Shown here: in pieces, positions 8,433-16,931 of the stretch
Numbering within the stretch: position 1 is the first letter of the stretch
Layout of the letters: every line of letters begins with the position of its first letter
Origin: Actinokineospora terrae
GTDB taxonomy: Bacteria > Actinomycetota > Actinomycetes > Mycobacteriales > Pseudonocardiaceae
Direction of reading: 5' to 3'
DNA: 58,000 bases
Assembly (NCBI RefSeq): GCF_900111175.1
Contig: NZ_FOGI01000003.1
Location: 494,856 to 552,855, forward strand
Position numbers and translations under genes: made by a program
Notes under the pieces: generated by a model
Told to the model about the DNA's origin: nothing
Database searches by the model: none
The model's input: only the letters and a program-made list of their open reading frames with translations

Positions 8433-9098
8433 ATGTTGTGCACGGTGGAGCTGGACGAGGAGATCGCCGCACTAGAAGCGTCGTTTGGCCCCTGCGTGCC
8501 GCAACAGCAGGCCCGCTATGGCGTCCACTTCCCTACCGTCGCCGACCGCGACAACCTGGACCTGGTAGTCGCAGCCGCGATCGGTGGTGACAACAGCGCC
8601 ACTGAGCAGCTGCTCATCTTCTTGCGCCCGCTGGTGCTGCGGTACTGCCGGGCGAAGCTGGGCAGGCTCCCGCGCTCGTTCGCGACCGCCGACGACGTCG
8701 CGCAGGAGGTGTGCGTCGCGGTGTTCCGCGCGCTGCCGACCTACCAGCAGCTGGGCAGGCCGTTCCTGTCCTTCGTGTACGGCATCGCCGCGCACAAGAT
8801 CGCCGACGTGCACCGGGCCAACTCCCGGGACAAGTCGGACCCGATCGCCGACACCCCGGACACCGTCAGCCTGGAGGACGGCCCGGAGCAGATCACCCTG
8901 CGGCACGAGCTGGTCGAGCAGACCGGCGCGCTGCTGCGGACGCTGACGCCGAGGCAGCGCGAGATCCTGGTGATGCGGATCGTGATGGGCATGTCCGCGC
9001 AGGAGACCGCCGAGATCGTCGGCACCACCGCCGAGGCGATCCGCGTCGCGCAGCACCGGGCGCTGAACCGGCTGCGCAAGACGCTCGCCAGGCACTAG
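8433..9098 (+). CDS. shbA: RNA polymerase sigma factor, ShbA/SigD-like
   Basis: A 221-residue sigma-70 family ECF-type factor. Region 2 spans roughly residues 48-110 (LLIFLRPLVLRYCRAKLG, DDVAQEVCVAVFRAL, FVYGIAAHKIADVHR) and region 4 spans about 160-215 (LTPRQREILVMRIVMGMSAQ with the helix-turn-helix following). The N-terminal LDLVVAAAIGGDN segment is characteristic of ShbA/SigD proteins, which in Streptomyces transcribe the principal sigma gene. A perfect AGGAGG lies seven bases before the ATG. No anti-sigma gene is adjacent. Two strong hairpins follow the gene. The gene symbol is by family resemblance. Confidence 0.85.
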   Translation: MLCTVELDEEIAALEASFGPCVPQQQARYGVHFPTVADRDNLDLVVAAAIGGDNSATEQLLIFLRPLVLRYCRAKLGRLPRSFATADDVAQEVCVAVFRALPTYQQLGRPFLSFVYGIAAHKIADVHRANSRDKSDPIADTPDTVSLEDGPEQITLRHELVEQTGALLRTLTPRQREILVMRIVMGMSAQETAEIVGTTAEAIRVAQHRALNRLRKTLARH

Positions 9099-9158
9099 AG
9101 GCACCAGAAGCACTAGAGGCACGAGGGCGGCTAGAGGACTTCCGAGGGCGGGAGAACC

Positions 9159-9199
9159 GCCAGCCGTGGTCCGGTCGGGGGGACCGGACCACGGCTGGC
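9159..9199 (+). terminator. Perfect 18-bp hairpin downstream of the sigma gene
   Basis: Bases 9159-9176 pair perfectly with 9182-9199 around a five-base G loop. There is no T-tract, so it may act as a factor-assisted terminator or an RNA-stabilising 3' structure. Confidence 0.55.
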
Positions 9200-9257
9200 G
9201 CGAGACTCGTCCGGTGTGACTCGCGGGGGGCGAGCCGCACCGGGCGATGGGGGGAGG

Positions 9258-9303
9258 ACCGCTGGTCGTGGCCTGTGGGGGATGGGCCACGACCAGCGGT
9301 TTT
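9258..9303. terminator. Bidirectional intrinsic terminator
   Basis: A 16-bp perfect stem (9258-9273 with 9285-9300) followed on the plus strand by TTTT lies exactly between the convergent sigma factor and MazG-like genes. Confidence 0.75.
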
Positions 9304-9641
9304 CAGTGCTCTAGGGCGGTACGGCCGACACCCGGCGGGAACCGGGTCTCGTTCCGGTCGATCTTGGCGTTGCCCGCGGCGATGAGGTCTACATCGAGCA
9401 CGTCAGCCAACCGGATCAGGTAGAGCAAGACGTCCGCCATCTCGTCTTCGATGCGGGCGCGCGCGTCCGGGTCAGTCGGCGCTGCCTCGGCCTCTTCCGG
9501 TGTCAGCCACTGGAAGAGTTCGTTCAGCTCCCCTACCTCCCCGGTCAAGGCCATGACCAGGTTCTTGGGGGTGTGGAACGGCCCCCAGGCGCGGGCGTCG
9601 GCGAAGGCTCGTTGGCGGGCGGAGAGTTCTTCTAGGGTCAC
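9303..9641 (-). CDS. MazG-like nucleotide pyrophosphohydrolase
   Basis: A 112-residue all-helical pyrophosphatase of the RS21-C6/dCTPase branch of the MazG superfamily, which hydrolyses non-canonical or excess dNTPs to monophosphates. The metal-binding motif appears as GEVGELNELFQW (ExxE) plus DEMADVLLYLIRLAD (ExxD). The C-terminus AGNAKIDRNETRFPP is the usual substrate-loop NxxKNxxRFP form. Its ATG overlaps the TGA of the upstream lipoprotein gene (ATGA), so it is the third cistron of an operon with the small membrane protein and the PASTA lipoprotein. Confidence 0.88.
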   Translation of the reverse strand: MTLEELSARQRAFADARAWGPFHTPKNLVMALTGEVGELNELFQWLTPEEAEAAPTDPDARARIEDEMADVLLYLIRLADVLDVDLIAAGNAKIDRNETRFPPGVGRTALEH

Positions 9642-9979
9642 GGGTCCGTCTTCTTCTTCGACCGGAGCAGGATCTTGTCCGACTGCGGCACGGACTTGCC
9701 CGCTGACGGGATCTGCTCGACGACCACCCAGTTGCGGTCGACCAAGAGTTGCCTACCTTGCCCCGTTGAGTCTTCCTCGGTCAGGTAGTAGAACCCGGCT
9801 TTCTGCATGGCGTCTTGTGCTGCCTGGTGGTCCATCCCGACCACGTTGGGCACTTCGGCGTTCTTCACGGCCGAGCTCGGCGGCGCGAGGGTCGGCGGCT
9901 CGGGGATCTGGGTCGGGCCAGGACCGCAGGCCACGACGGTGAACAGGACCAGGACGGCGGTGAGCGCGCGGGTCGTCAC
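9638..9979 (-). CDS. PASTA-domain lipoprotein
   Basis: A 113-residue exported protein. The signal peptide ends in a lipobox (LFTVVAC), so the mature protein should be lipid-anchored outside the membrane. After a proline-rich linker a single PASTA domain runs from VPNVVGMDHQAAQDAM through the QIPSAGKSVPQSDKILL strand. PASTA domains bind muropeptides and usually occur in Ser/Thr kinases and penicillin-binding proteins; a stand-alone lipoprotein version may be a cell-wall sensor or scaffold. The GTG start lies ten bases after the small membrane-protein gene. Confidence 0.82.
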   Translation of the reverse strand: MTTRALTAVLVLFTVVACGPGPTQIPEPPTLAPPSSAVKNAEVPNVVGMDHQAAQDAMQKAGFYYLTEEDSTGQGRQLLVDRNWVVVEQIPSAGKSVPQSDKILLRSKKKTDP

Positions 9980-9989
9980 CGTTCCATGA

Positions 9990-10139
9990 TCAGCGATCCC
10001 GACCGGCCCCGCCAGCCGCCCGCCTGCGCCTGGCCTGGTGCCACGCGTCGAACTCCACGATCGCCGGGCCGAACGCCATCAGCAGCAACAGGCTGATCCC
10101 CAGCACCGCGCCGACCCACACCAGCACCGCTACCACCAT
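9990..10139 (-). CDS. Small single-pass membrane protein (49 aa)
   Basis: This short gene reads MVVAVLVWVGAVLGI, LLLLMAF and then an arginine-rich tail (HQARRRRAAGG). It has one hydrophobic helix (about residues 2-24), then a positively charged cytoplasmic end. A GGAGG Shine-Dalgarno sequence sits six bases before the ATG, which supports it as a real gene. It starts an operon with the PASTA lipoprotein (ten bases downstream) and the MazG-like gene. No family was recognised. Confidence 0.65.
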   Translation of the reverse strand: MVVAVLVWVGAVLGISLLLLMAFGPAIVEFDAWHQARRRRAAGGAGRDR

Positions 10140-10332
10140 CACGCACCTCCGTTTGAGCGTTTCCCCTGCTCAACCAGCGTGCGCCGAGCGGGGGCGTCGC
10201 GAATCGGCCAGAGAGGTACGGCGCACGGGCCAACTGGTCGGTCCTGCTCCGACCAGGTTCGGCCGATCGGCTGATGCCCGAACGCCGGTCGACCGAGGCG
10301 GCGGGCGCGGAACGCGCCTACGTTTCTCAGCC

Positions 10333-12033
10333 ATGGAGCTGCTCGCACCCACCCGCCGCTGGCTGGCGGGGCTGCTGGGGATGGCCTACCTGTTCGACGT
10401 GGTGGTCAACATCGGCAGCGGCTGGGCGGCGGAGGCGCTGGTGCCGGTGCCGCTCCTGGCGTTCACGCTGGTGGCGCTCGCCCGACCCGCTCTGGGGGTG
10501 GCCGGGGGCGCGCTGTGGCTGGTCGGGGTGTCCGTCGCCGCCCTGGCCACTGGTGTGGGGATCTCGAACCGGATCGGCGTCGAGGGCTTCCTGCTCTCCG
10601 AGACCGTGGCCATCGGCGCGTTGACCGCGATCGCGGTGTGGCGGTGCCGGGCGGGTACCTCGGTCACGCTGGTAGGGCTGCTGGCGGCAGGCGGGGCGGT
10701 CGCCGCGCTCCTTCGGCAGCTGACCCTGCACTACGACCCGGACATCGCGGTCGCCGAGGTAGTGCTGTCGGTCCTGAGCGGCGCCATTGTCATCGTGGGC
10801 GGTTGTCTCGTCGGTTACGCACTGCGCGCGCACGAGGAGCGCGGGTCGCTGACCAAGGCGGGCGATCTAATCCGGCGGCAGTGGCCCTTGGCGGTGGCGT
10901 TGGCGGTGCTCATGCTGGTCGACCTGACCAGCACGGCGGGGAACCTCACCGGCTACAACCTGATCTTCGTCGCCCTGTTCGCGCTGATCGTGGGCACCGC
11001 GGTGTGCGCCGTGCTCAGCCCGACGGCCCCGCTGCGCTACGCGGTCATCTCGACGGTGGCGATGCTGTCGGCCACCATCGGCCTCGCCCCGATGATCTTC
11101 CTGTTCGGCTACAACGACCAGTTCCCGGTCCCGGTCAGCATCGCCGCCGCCCACATGGCCCTGGTGGCCTACCTGGTGCGGTACGCCAGCCGCACGGACG
11201 CGGCGGTCGGTATCGCCGCGCTGGCGGGCGTGGACTTGATCTCGGTGATCTCCGTGGTGGGGTCGATCGGGATGAGCCGGGAGTTCCTGCTGATCGCGGC
11301 GTTCCTGCTGGTGGTGTCGATGGCGACGGGGCAGTACTTCCGGTCGCGGGACCGGGAGCGGGCGCAGACGGTGCGGGTGGCGGTCACCGGGGCGCAGCAG
11401 GCGGAGCGGATGGCGCTGGCCAGGGAGTTGCACGACGTCGTGGCGCACCACGTGACGGGGATCGTGGTCGCGGCGCAGGCGGCGCAGCTGGTCGGTGACG
11501 CCAACCCCGCGGCGGCGGTGCACGCGTTGGGCCGGATCGAGGCGGCGGGCGGTGAGGCGTTGGCGGCGATGCGGATGCTGGTGGGCAGCATGCGCGGCGC
11601 CCCCGTGGCCGGGGCCGAGGGCCAGGCGACGATGGACCTGGCCGCCGACCTGCGGTCACTGGTGCACAACTTCCACGGCCCCGAGATCGACATGAGCCTG
11701 GACCTGCCGGTGTCGTTGCCCCCGGAGGCGGGCCGGTCGGTGCTGCGGATCGTGCAGGAAGCGCTGACCAACGTCGGCAAGCACGCCCGCGACGCCCAGC
11801 GGGTGACGATCACCATCGGCGTGGTCGACGACGAACTGCGGCTGCGGGTCGCCGACGACGCCACCCGCGTGGAGATGCGGCCGCCCGGCGGGTCCGGCGG
11901 CTACGGTCTGGTCGGCATGCGGGAGCGGATCGACCTGCTCGGTGGCCGGTTCGCCGCCGGACCGGGCGACCCGAACGGGTGGATCGTCGACGCCGGGTTC
12001 CCGCTGCGCACCGACCGGAAGGGCTCAGCATGA
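10333..12033 (+). CDS. Membrane sensor histidine kinase (NarL-partner type)
   Basis: A 566-residue kinase with about ten predicted transmembrane helices in the first 340 residues and no large external loop, suggesting it senses a membrane or intramembrane signal. The HisKA_3 dimerisation domain contains ARELHDVVAHHVTG with the phospho-accepting His at residue 367. The HATPase domain shows the IVQEALTNVGKHA N-box and a GGYGLVGMRERIDLLGG G-box. ATG 10333 follows the promoter gap; a longer frame to 10153 lacks support. Its TGA overlaps the regulator ATG (ATGA), so the two are co-translated. The signal is unknown. Confidence 0.88.
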   Translation: MELLAPTRRWLAGLLGMAYLFDVVVNIGSGWAAEALVPVPLLAFTLVALARPALGVAGGALWLVGVSVAALATGVGISNRIGVEGFLLSETVAIGALTAIAVWRCRAGTSVTLVGLLAAGGAVAALLRQLTLHYDPDIAVAEVVLSVLSGAIVIVGGCLVGYALRAHEERGSLTKAGDLIRRQWPLAVALAVLMLVDLTSTAGNLTGYNLIFVALFALIVGTAVCAVLSPTAPLRYAVISTVAMLSATIGLAPMIFLFGYNDQFPVPVSIAAAHMALVAYLVRYASRTDAAVGIAALAGVDLISVISVVGSIGMSREFLLIAAFLLVVSMATGQYFRSRDRERAQTVRVAVTGAQQAERMALARELHDVVAHHVTGIVVAAQAAQLVGDANPAAAVHALGRIEAAGGEALAAMRMLVGSMRGAPVAGAEGQATMDLAADLRSLVHNFHGPEIDMSLDLPVSLPPEAGRSVLRIVQEALTNVGKHARDAQRVTITIGVVDDELRLRVADDATRVEMRPPGGSGGYGLVGMRERIDLLGGRFAAGPGDPNGWIVDAGFPLRTDRKGSA

Positions 12034-12668
12034 TCCGCGTGCTCATCGCCGACGACCAGGAGATGGTCCGGGTCGGCTTCCGGATGATCCTGGAGTCCCA
12101 GGAGGACATGTCGGTGGTCGCCGACGTGGCCAACGGCCTCGACGCGGTGTCGCGGGCCAGGGAACTGCGCCCCGACGTGTGCCTGGTCGACATCCGGATG
12201 CCCGGCCTCGACGGACTGGCCGTGACCAAGACCCTGGCCGGACCCGACGTGGTCGACCCGCTCAAGGTCGTCGTGGTGACCACCTTCGACCTCGACGAGT
12301 ACGTGCACACCGCCCTGGCCAACGGCGCCAGCGGCTTCCTGCTCAAGGACGCCGGACCGGCGCTGCTGATGGAGGCGGTGCGGGCCGCCGCCCGGGGGGA
12401 CGCGCTGGTGTCGCCGCAGATCACCGTGCGGCTGCTGCGGCACTTCGCCGCGCCCACCCCGACCGGCGCCAACCCGCTGACCGAGCGCGAGACCGACGTG
12501 GTCCGGGCGACGGCCAGGGGACTGACCAACACCGAGATCGGCCAGGAGCTGTACCTGTCGCTGTCCACGGTGAAGACCCACCTGGCCGCCGTCCAGGGCA
12601 AAATCGGCGCCCGCAACCGGGTCGAGATCGCCGCCTGGGCGTGGCGGACCGGCCTGATGGCCGACTAG
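12030..12668 (+). CDS. NarL/FixJ family response regulator
   Basis: A 212-residue two-domain regulator paired with the preceding kinase. The receiver has the acidic pocket ADD at 7-9, the phospho-acceptor D54 in CLVDIRMPG, and the conserved Lys in FLLKDAG. The C-terminal LuxR-type helix-turn-helix is seen in LTERETDVVRATARGLTNTE followed by LSLSTVKTHLAAVQGKIG. It should bind DNA as a phosphorylated dimer. Targets are not evident. It converges with, and overlaps by four bases, a small gene on the other strand. Confidence 0.92.
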   Translation: MIRVLIADDQEMVRVGFRMILESQEDMSVVADVANGLDAVSRARELRPDVCLVDIRMPGLDGLAVTKTLAGPDVVDPLKVVVVTTFDLDEYVHTALANGASGFLLKDAGPALLMEAVRAAARGDALVSPQITVRLLRHFAAPTPTGANPLTERETDVVRATARGLTNTEIGQELYLSLSTVKTHLAAVQGKIGARNRVEIAAWAWRTGLMAD

Positions 12669-12862
12669 GCCGCCAACTTGTCCCTGGCCTCGGCGGCGAC
12701 GGTGGCGAGCCGGTCGAGGCTGTCGCGGGTCATAACGATCTCGAAGCCCTCCATCCGCCCGCCGAAGTAGACCGACATGGCGGACGGACCATCGGGTGAA
12801 TAGCTGATTTCGCACCCGTCGTCGATCTTGGCCCAGGTGTTCATGTGGAAGCCGGAGTGCAT
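12665..12862 (-). CDS. Small hypothetical protein (65 aa)
   Basis: A short acidic protein (MHSGFHMNTWAKIDDG, later SVYFGGRMEGFEIVMTRDSL) ending in an alanine-rich helix. A GAAAGAGG ribosome binding site precedes ATG 12862, which is internal to a longer frame to 13249 that runs antisense to the XRE gene and is unlikely. It is divergent from the XRE/DUF397 pair, with a 196-base intergenic region between. Composition and size recall the small partners that sit beside XRE-DUF397 loci, but no family is recognised. Confidence 0.6.
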   Translation of the reverse strand: MHSGFHMNTWAKIDDGCEISYSPDGPSAMSVYFGGRMEGFEIVMTRDSLDRLATVAAEARDKLAA

Positions 12863-13058
12863 CGCGTTTACCTCTTTCGGGAGGGGTTGGCACGGAAAGC
12901 GTGCGGCGTGATGCAACAGGTCCGAGGGTCCGCAGCGCAACCTTTCACCGGGGTCATTCACCCGTAAAGGCCATGACAACGGCGTTGTATTGCAGGCTGC
13001 TCGTCGGGACACTTTCACCGCGAATGCAAGATTCCCGACGAACGAGGAGCAGGCGCAC

Positions 13059-13940
13059 GTGCGTGAGACGACAACCGGCTCGACCGTGCCGCGCAGGCAA
13101 CTGGGCCGATATCTCCGCGACCTGCGCGGCCGGGCCCGCCTGACGGTCCGCGCGGCGGCCGCGGAGCTGGAGTGGTCGGAGACCAAGATCTGGCGCATCG
13201 AGACCGGCCAGACCCCCCTGCGCAGCCTGGACACCGAGGCGATGTGCAAGATCTACGGGGCACCCGACGACGTGATGGAGTACCTGAAGGAGCTGTCCAA
13301 GAAGACCAAGGAACAAGGGTGGTGGCACGCCTACGGGGAAGCAGTTCCCGATGGTTTCGGTCTCTACATCGGCCTCGAAGAAGCGGTGTCCTCCATCGAT
13401 TGGTACGAATCAGATCTCATCCCAGGGCTTTTTCAAACAAAAGAGTATTCAAAAGAGATCATTCGATCTCATCATCCAAATATTTCAGAAGATGTTCTTC
13501 AGAGTCGTGTTGCATTGCGGACAAACAGGAAGAATCTACTCACTCGGGTGACAGCCCGCCCGACAATCTCCGCCCTGTTGAATGAAGCAATCCTGCGTAG
13601 GCAGATCGGCGAGATCGACGTGATGGCGCGGCAGCTAGATCACTTGGCAGAGTTGTCGCAGGTGGATACAGTGAGAGTGCGAGTTGTTCCGTTCGCAGCG
13701 GGTATGCACCAAGGACTCGTTTCCGGCGGGTTCATGGTCATGCACTTCCCCGAGTTCGGGACTAGAGAGTCCGAACCACCAGTAGTGCACACCGAGGGCC
13801 TAGTAGGTGAACTGTTCTTGGACAAGCCGAGTGAGGTGGGGCGCTACAGCGCCGCGTTCCAGGACATGTGGGGGAAGGCGCTCGACGAACGGGACAGCTT
13901 GCGGTTCATCCACCAGACCAAGAAGGAGCTTCGCCCGTGA
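13059..13940 (+). CDS. XRE-family regulator with DUF5753 domain
   Basis: A 293-residue protein: an N-terminal helix-turn-helix (RQLGRYLRDLRGRARLTVRA, then LEWSETKIWRIETGQ) and a DUF5753 C-terminal domain (SIDWYESDLIPGLFQTKEYS to the VHTEGLVGELFLDKPSEV segment). Such proteins are abundant in actinomycetes and act with a DUF397 partner in developmental or antibiotic regulation. The GTG start at 13059 has GGAG ten bases upstream. Bases about 13425-13535 are strikingly AT-rich compared with both flanks, suggesting recombination within the ligand domain. The stop overlaps the DUF397 start (GTGA). Confidence 0.88.
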   Translation: MRETTTGSTVPRRQLGRYLRDLRGRARLTVRAAAAELEWSETKIWRIETGQTPLRSLDTEAMCKIYGAPDDVMEYLKELSKKTKEQGWWHAYGEAVPDGFGLYIGLEEAVSSIDWYESDLIPGLFQTKEYSKEIIRSHHPNISEDVLQSRVALRTNRKNLLTRVTARPTISALLNEAILRRQIGEIDVMARQLDHLAELSQVDTVRVRVVPFAAGMHQGLVSGGFMVMHFPEFGTRESEPPVVHTEGLVGELFLDKPSEVGRYSAAFQDMWGKALDERDSLRFIHQTKKELRP

Positions 13941-14098
13941 AGTGGCGCAAGAGCAGTTACAGCAATGGTTCCTACAGCTGTGTTGAGGTCGCGTTCCGCG
14001 ACCTCAACACCGTCCTCACCCGGGACAGCAAGCAGGGCAGCGGTCCGGCTCTGCGGTTCGGCCGCAAGGACTGGGCCGCGTTCCTGCGGACCGTCTAG
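13937..14098 (+). CDS. DUF397 domain protein
   Basis: A 53-residue protein with the canonical DUF397 pattern: WRKSSYSNG, CVEVAF, LTRDSKQGSGPALRF and W-x-x-F near the end. DUF397 proteins are the small partners of XRE-DUF5753 regulators and are thought to modulate them. It is translationally coupled to the upstream regulator by a GTGA overlap and convergent with the DUF4232 lipoprotein gene (four-base overlap). Confidence 0.9.
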   Translation: MKWRKSSYSNGSYSCVEVAFRDLNTVLTRDSKQGSGPALRFGRKDWAAFLRTV

Positions 14099-14688
14099 CC
14101 GATCGTCTTCACGGTCAGCTGGTTGCCCGGCGGGGTGCCCGCGCACCCCGTTCCCGGCAGGTCCACGAAGGCCGACTCCGTGTCGTGCGGCGGGTACACC
14201 CGCAGCCCGCGCACCGGGGTCGGCCGGCAGACCTGCGGGTCGTAGTTCTGCACGTTCACGAACCCGACGTCGGACGTGGCCGAGGACCCCGGTTCCAGGC
14301 GGACCGGGGCACCCTTGGTGCCCACCCGGTACGCCGCCGGGCCGACCTGGTGGCCGTCGTCGCCGGTCACGTACGACACCCCGGGGAAGCCCTGGATCAC
14401 GCAGGTGCGCCGGCCGGAGTTGGTGAAGACCAGCTTCCGGAACACCGTCCCGGCCGCGGCGTCGCCGTCCTGCACGGCCAGCTTCAGCTCGTCGACCTTG
14501 CAGTCGTCGGTCGAGGCGGGCTCGGCCGGTTCACCGCTGGAGGTCGGCGGGGTGGTCGGGGGTTGCGACACCGTGGAGGTCGCCGAGGGGATCTCCGCCT
14601 GGGGCTGCTGGGTCTCCGAGCGCTGCCCGGCGCAGCCCGCGACCAGGACGAGGACCGCCAACCCGATACCGTTTGTCACCCACCTCAT
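14095..14688 (-). CDS. DUF4232 domain lipoprotein
   Basis: A 197-residue exported protein with a lipobox (LVLVAGC) at about residue 19, a Ser/Thr/Pro-rich linker (residues 25-60) and a DUF4232 beta-sandwich domain from DDCKVDELKLAVQDG to the end, with cysteines likely paired in disulfides. DUF4232 lipoproteins are common on actinomycete surfaces; their role is unknown. ATG 14688 was chosen because the signal peptide starts there; a longer frame to 15141 lies antisense to the MFS gene. Confidence 0.85.
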   Translation of the reverse strand: MRWVTNGIGLAVLVLVAGCAGQRSETQQPQAEIPSATSTVSQPPTTPPTSSGEPAEPASTDDCKVDELKLAVQDGDAAAGTVFRKLVFTNSGRRTCVIQGFPGVSYVTGDDGHQVGPAAYRVGTKGAPVRLEPGSSATSDVGFVNVQNYDPQVCRPTPVRGLRVYPPHDTESAFVDLPGTGCAGTPPGNQLTVKTIG

Positions 14689-14818
14689 AGCTCCACAATG
14701 CGCCAGTTTCCCACCTTCCGCCACCTGGCCGGTCTTCACACGCGCGAGTACCCCGTGGGAAGAATTGCCGCCCGTTCGGGGGTAGTTACTGGCGGGAACC
14801 GGCCAGTAGCGTCGCGGC

Positions 14819-16102
14819 ATGGGGTCGGCACGATTACCCGGGGGCGAAGTGGCCAGGGACCGGCGACTGACCTGGCTGCTCGGCTCCAGCGCGCTGTCCA
14901 ACCTGGGCGACGGCATCGGCAAGGTGGCCTTCCCGCTGCTGGGCGCCAGCCTCACCCGCGATCCCGTGCTCATCGCCGGGCTCTCCGCCACCGCCTTCCT
15001 CCCCTGGCTGCTGTTCGCCCTGGTCAGCGGCGCCCTGGTGGACCGGGTCGACCGGCGCAAGGCGATGCTGCTGGCCAACACCTCCCGCGCGGTCATCGTC
15101 GGGGCGCTCGCCGTCCTCGTCCTCTTCGACGCGACGACCATCTGGCTGCTCTACGCCATGGCGCTGCTCATCGGCACCGTCGAGACCATCGCCGACAGCG
15201 CGGCCCAGGCGCTCATCCCCGCGGTCGTGCCGCGGTCCGGTCTGGAGTCCGCGAACGGGAAGCTGCAATCCGCCGAGATCGTCGGTCAGACCTTCCTGGG
15301 CGGGCCGCTCGGTGGCGTCACCTTCGCCGCGTTCGCGGCCTTGCCGTTCGTGCTCAACTCCGCTGGGTTCGCCATCGCGGCGATCTTCCTGCTGGCCATC
15401 CGGGGCAGCTACCGGCCCAAGGTCGAAGGTCCGGCGCCCAAGCTGCGGGTGCAGCTCGCGGAAGGGCTCGGCTGGGTCCGTAGCCGTCCGCTGATGGTGC
15501 AACTGGTGGCGTTCGCGGCCGCGCTGGCGTTGACCTCAGAACTCGCACAGGCCCTGCTCGTGCTCTACGCGCTAGAGGACCTCGGGCTGACTAGCGCCGC
15601 GTTCGGCGTCTTCGCCCTAGTCGGCGGCGCGGGAGGGCTTGTGGGCGCGGCGGTCGCACCGCGGCTGACCAGGGTGCTGTCCCGGCGAGCCGTGCTGACC
15701 TCGGCCGTCGCCGGGTGCGCGGTCGCCTTCGGGGTCATGGGCCTGGTCTACGAACCCGTCTCGGCGGCGCTGCTGTTCGGCGTGTTCGCCGCCAGCGTCG
15801 TGACCGTGAACGTCATCATCGGCGCGCTGCGGCACGCGTTGATCCCGGAGCACCTGTTCGGCCGGGTGCTGGGCGTGTGGCGCACGGCCGTGTGGGGCGC
15901 GATCCCGATCGGCGCGCTGCTCGGCGGGGTGCTCGCGGCCTGGCTGAACACCCGGGCCGTCTTCTTCATCTCCGGCGCGCTGCAGCTGGGCCTGGCCGGG
16001 GCGTTGTGGGCCGTGATGGCCAAGTTCGAGGCGGAGATCGACAGCCTCGACACGGCGGGGGAACCGGCGTTGTCCGGGGAGAGCGCGCCCGCCGGGGCGT
16101 AG
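14819..16102 (+). CDS. MFS transporter (drug-efflux type)
   Basis: A 427-residue, roughly 12-helix membrane protein. The loop between helices 2 and 3 carries ALVDRVDRRKAML, the MFS motif A equivalent, and the start (WLLGSSALSNLGDGIGKVAFPLL) is typical of MFS_3/enterobactin-exporter-like proteins. It would export a small molecule by proton antiport. It is monocistronic and convergent with the DrrAB-like ABC exporter. The substrate cannot be inferred. Confidence 0.85.
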   Translation: MGSARLPGGEVARDRRLTWLLGSSALSNLGDGIGKVAFPLLGASLTRDPVLIAGLSATAFLPWLLFALVSGALVDRVDRRKAMLLANTSRAVIVGALAVLVLFDATTIWLLYAMALLIGTVETIADSAAQALIPAVVPRSGLESANGKLQSAEIVGQTFLGGPLGGVTFAAFAALPFVLNSAGFAIAAIFLLAIRGSYRPKVEGPAPKLRVQLAEGLGWVRSRPLMVQLVAFAAALALTSELAQALLVLYALEDLGLTSAAFGVFALVGGAGGLVGAAVAPRLTRVLSRRAVLTSAVAGCAVAFGVMGLVYEPVSAALLFGVFAASVVTVNVIIGALRHALIPEHLFGRVLGVWRTAVWGAIPIGALLGGVLAAWLNTRAVFFISGALQLGLAGALWAVMAKFEAEIDSLDTAGEPALSGESAPAGA

Positions 16103-16121
16103 CGCACCCTCCCCGGCGCGA

Positions 16122-16931
16122 CTACTTGCTCGCGACCTTGCGGTACTTCGACACCGCGAGCGGCGCGAAGATCACCAGGATGCCGACGCAGGCGAGCAGC
16201 GCGTAGAGCGCGGCGTGCTGCGCGGGCCACGAGTCGGACTGCCCGAGGACACCCGTTCGGGCCGTGTTGCCGAACAGGTCCCGCGCCGCGTCGGCGATGG
16301 CGGTGATCGGGTTCCACTCGGCGAAGACCTTCAACGGCCCCGGCATGCTCGACGCCGACACGAACGCCGACGAGATGAACGTGACCGGGAACATCCAGAT
16401 GAAGCCCGCGCTCTGCGCGACCTGGACGCTGCCCGACACCAGGCCGACCCACGCGCCGATCCAGGACATCGCGAACGAGAACACCAGCAGCAGCAGGTAG
16501 CCGAGCACCGCGTCCAGGAAACTGCCCCGGATCCGCCAGCCGACCAGCAGCCCGCACAGCGACATGACCAGCAGGCCGATGGCGCTGACCGCGAGGTCCG
16601 ACGCCGTGCGGCCGACCAGCACCGCCGCCCTGGTCATGGGCAGCGACCGGAACCGGTCGATGACGCCCTTCTCCAGGTCGGCGGCCATGCCGATGGTCGT
16701 GTACGCCGAGTTGAACGCGACCGTCTGGGCGAAGATGCCGCCCATCAGGAACTCGCGGTAGGCGGCGGGGTCGTCGCCGATGCTGTTGCCGAACACGAAC
16801 GCGAACAGCAGCACGAACATGATCGGCTGCAACGTGGCGCCGAGCAGCAGGTCGGGCTGGCGGCGCACGTTCATCAGGTTGCGCCAGGTGACGACCCCGC
16901 TGTCGCGGGCACCGGCGGTGATGACGCTCAT
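16122..16931 (-). CDS. ABC-2 type permease (DrrB-like)
   Basis: A 269-residue integral membrane protein with six predicted helices. Features of the DrrB/ABC-2 family include the N-terminal amphipathic segment (RNLMNVRRQPDLLLGATLQP) and the ADLEKGVIDRFRSLPMTRAAVLVGR loop that contacts the ATPase. Its ATG overlaps the ATPase stop (ATGA), so the two form one exporter for hydrophobic drugs or lipids. An upstream transcriptional regulator gene was not found beside it. Confidence 0.9.
   Translation of the reverse strand: MSVITAGARDSGVVTWRNLMNVRRQPDLLLGATLQPIMFVLLFAFVFGNSIGDDPAAYREFLMGGIFAQTVAFNSAYTTIGMAADLEKGVIDRFRSLPMTRAAVLVGRTASDLAVSAIGLLVMSLCGLLVGWRIRGSFLDAVLGYLLLLVFSFAMSWIGAWVGLVSGSVQVAQSAGFIWMFPVTFISSAFVSASSMPGPLKVFAEWNPITAIADAARDLFGNTARTGVLGQSDSWPAQHAALYALLACVGILVIFAPLAVSKYRKVASK

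Noticed and set aside
10153..10332. N-terminal extension of the sensor kinase to 10153
   Set aside because: The extension is arginine-rich with no helix or motif; membrane helices begin right after ATG 10333.
14185..15483. Plus-strand frame of 432 codons across the lipoprotein and MFS genes
   Set aside because: It crosses two genes on different strands and lacks any motif; the MFS frame is clearly the coding one.
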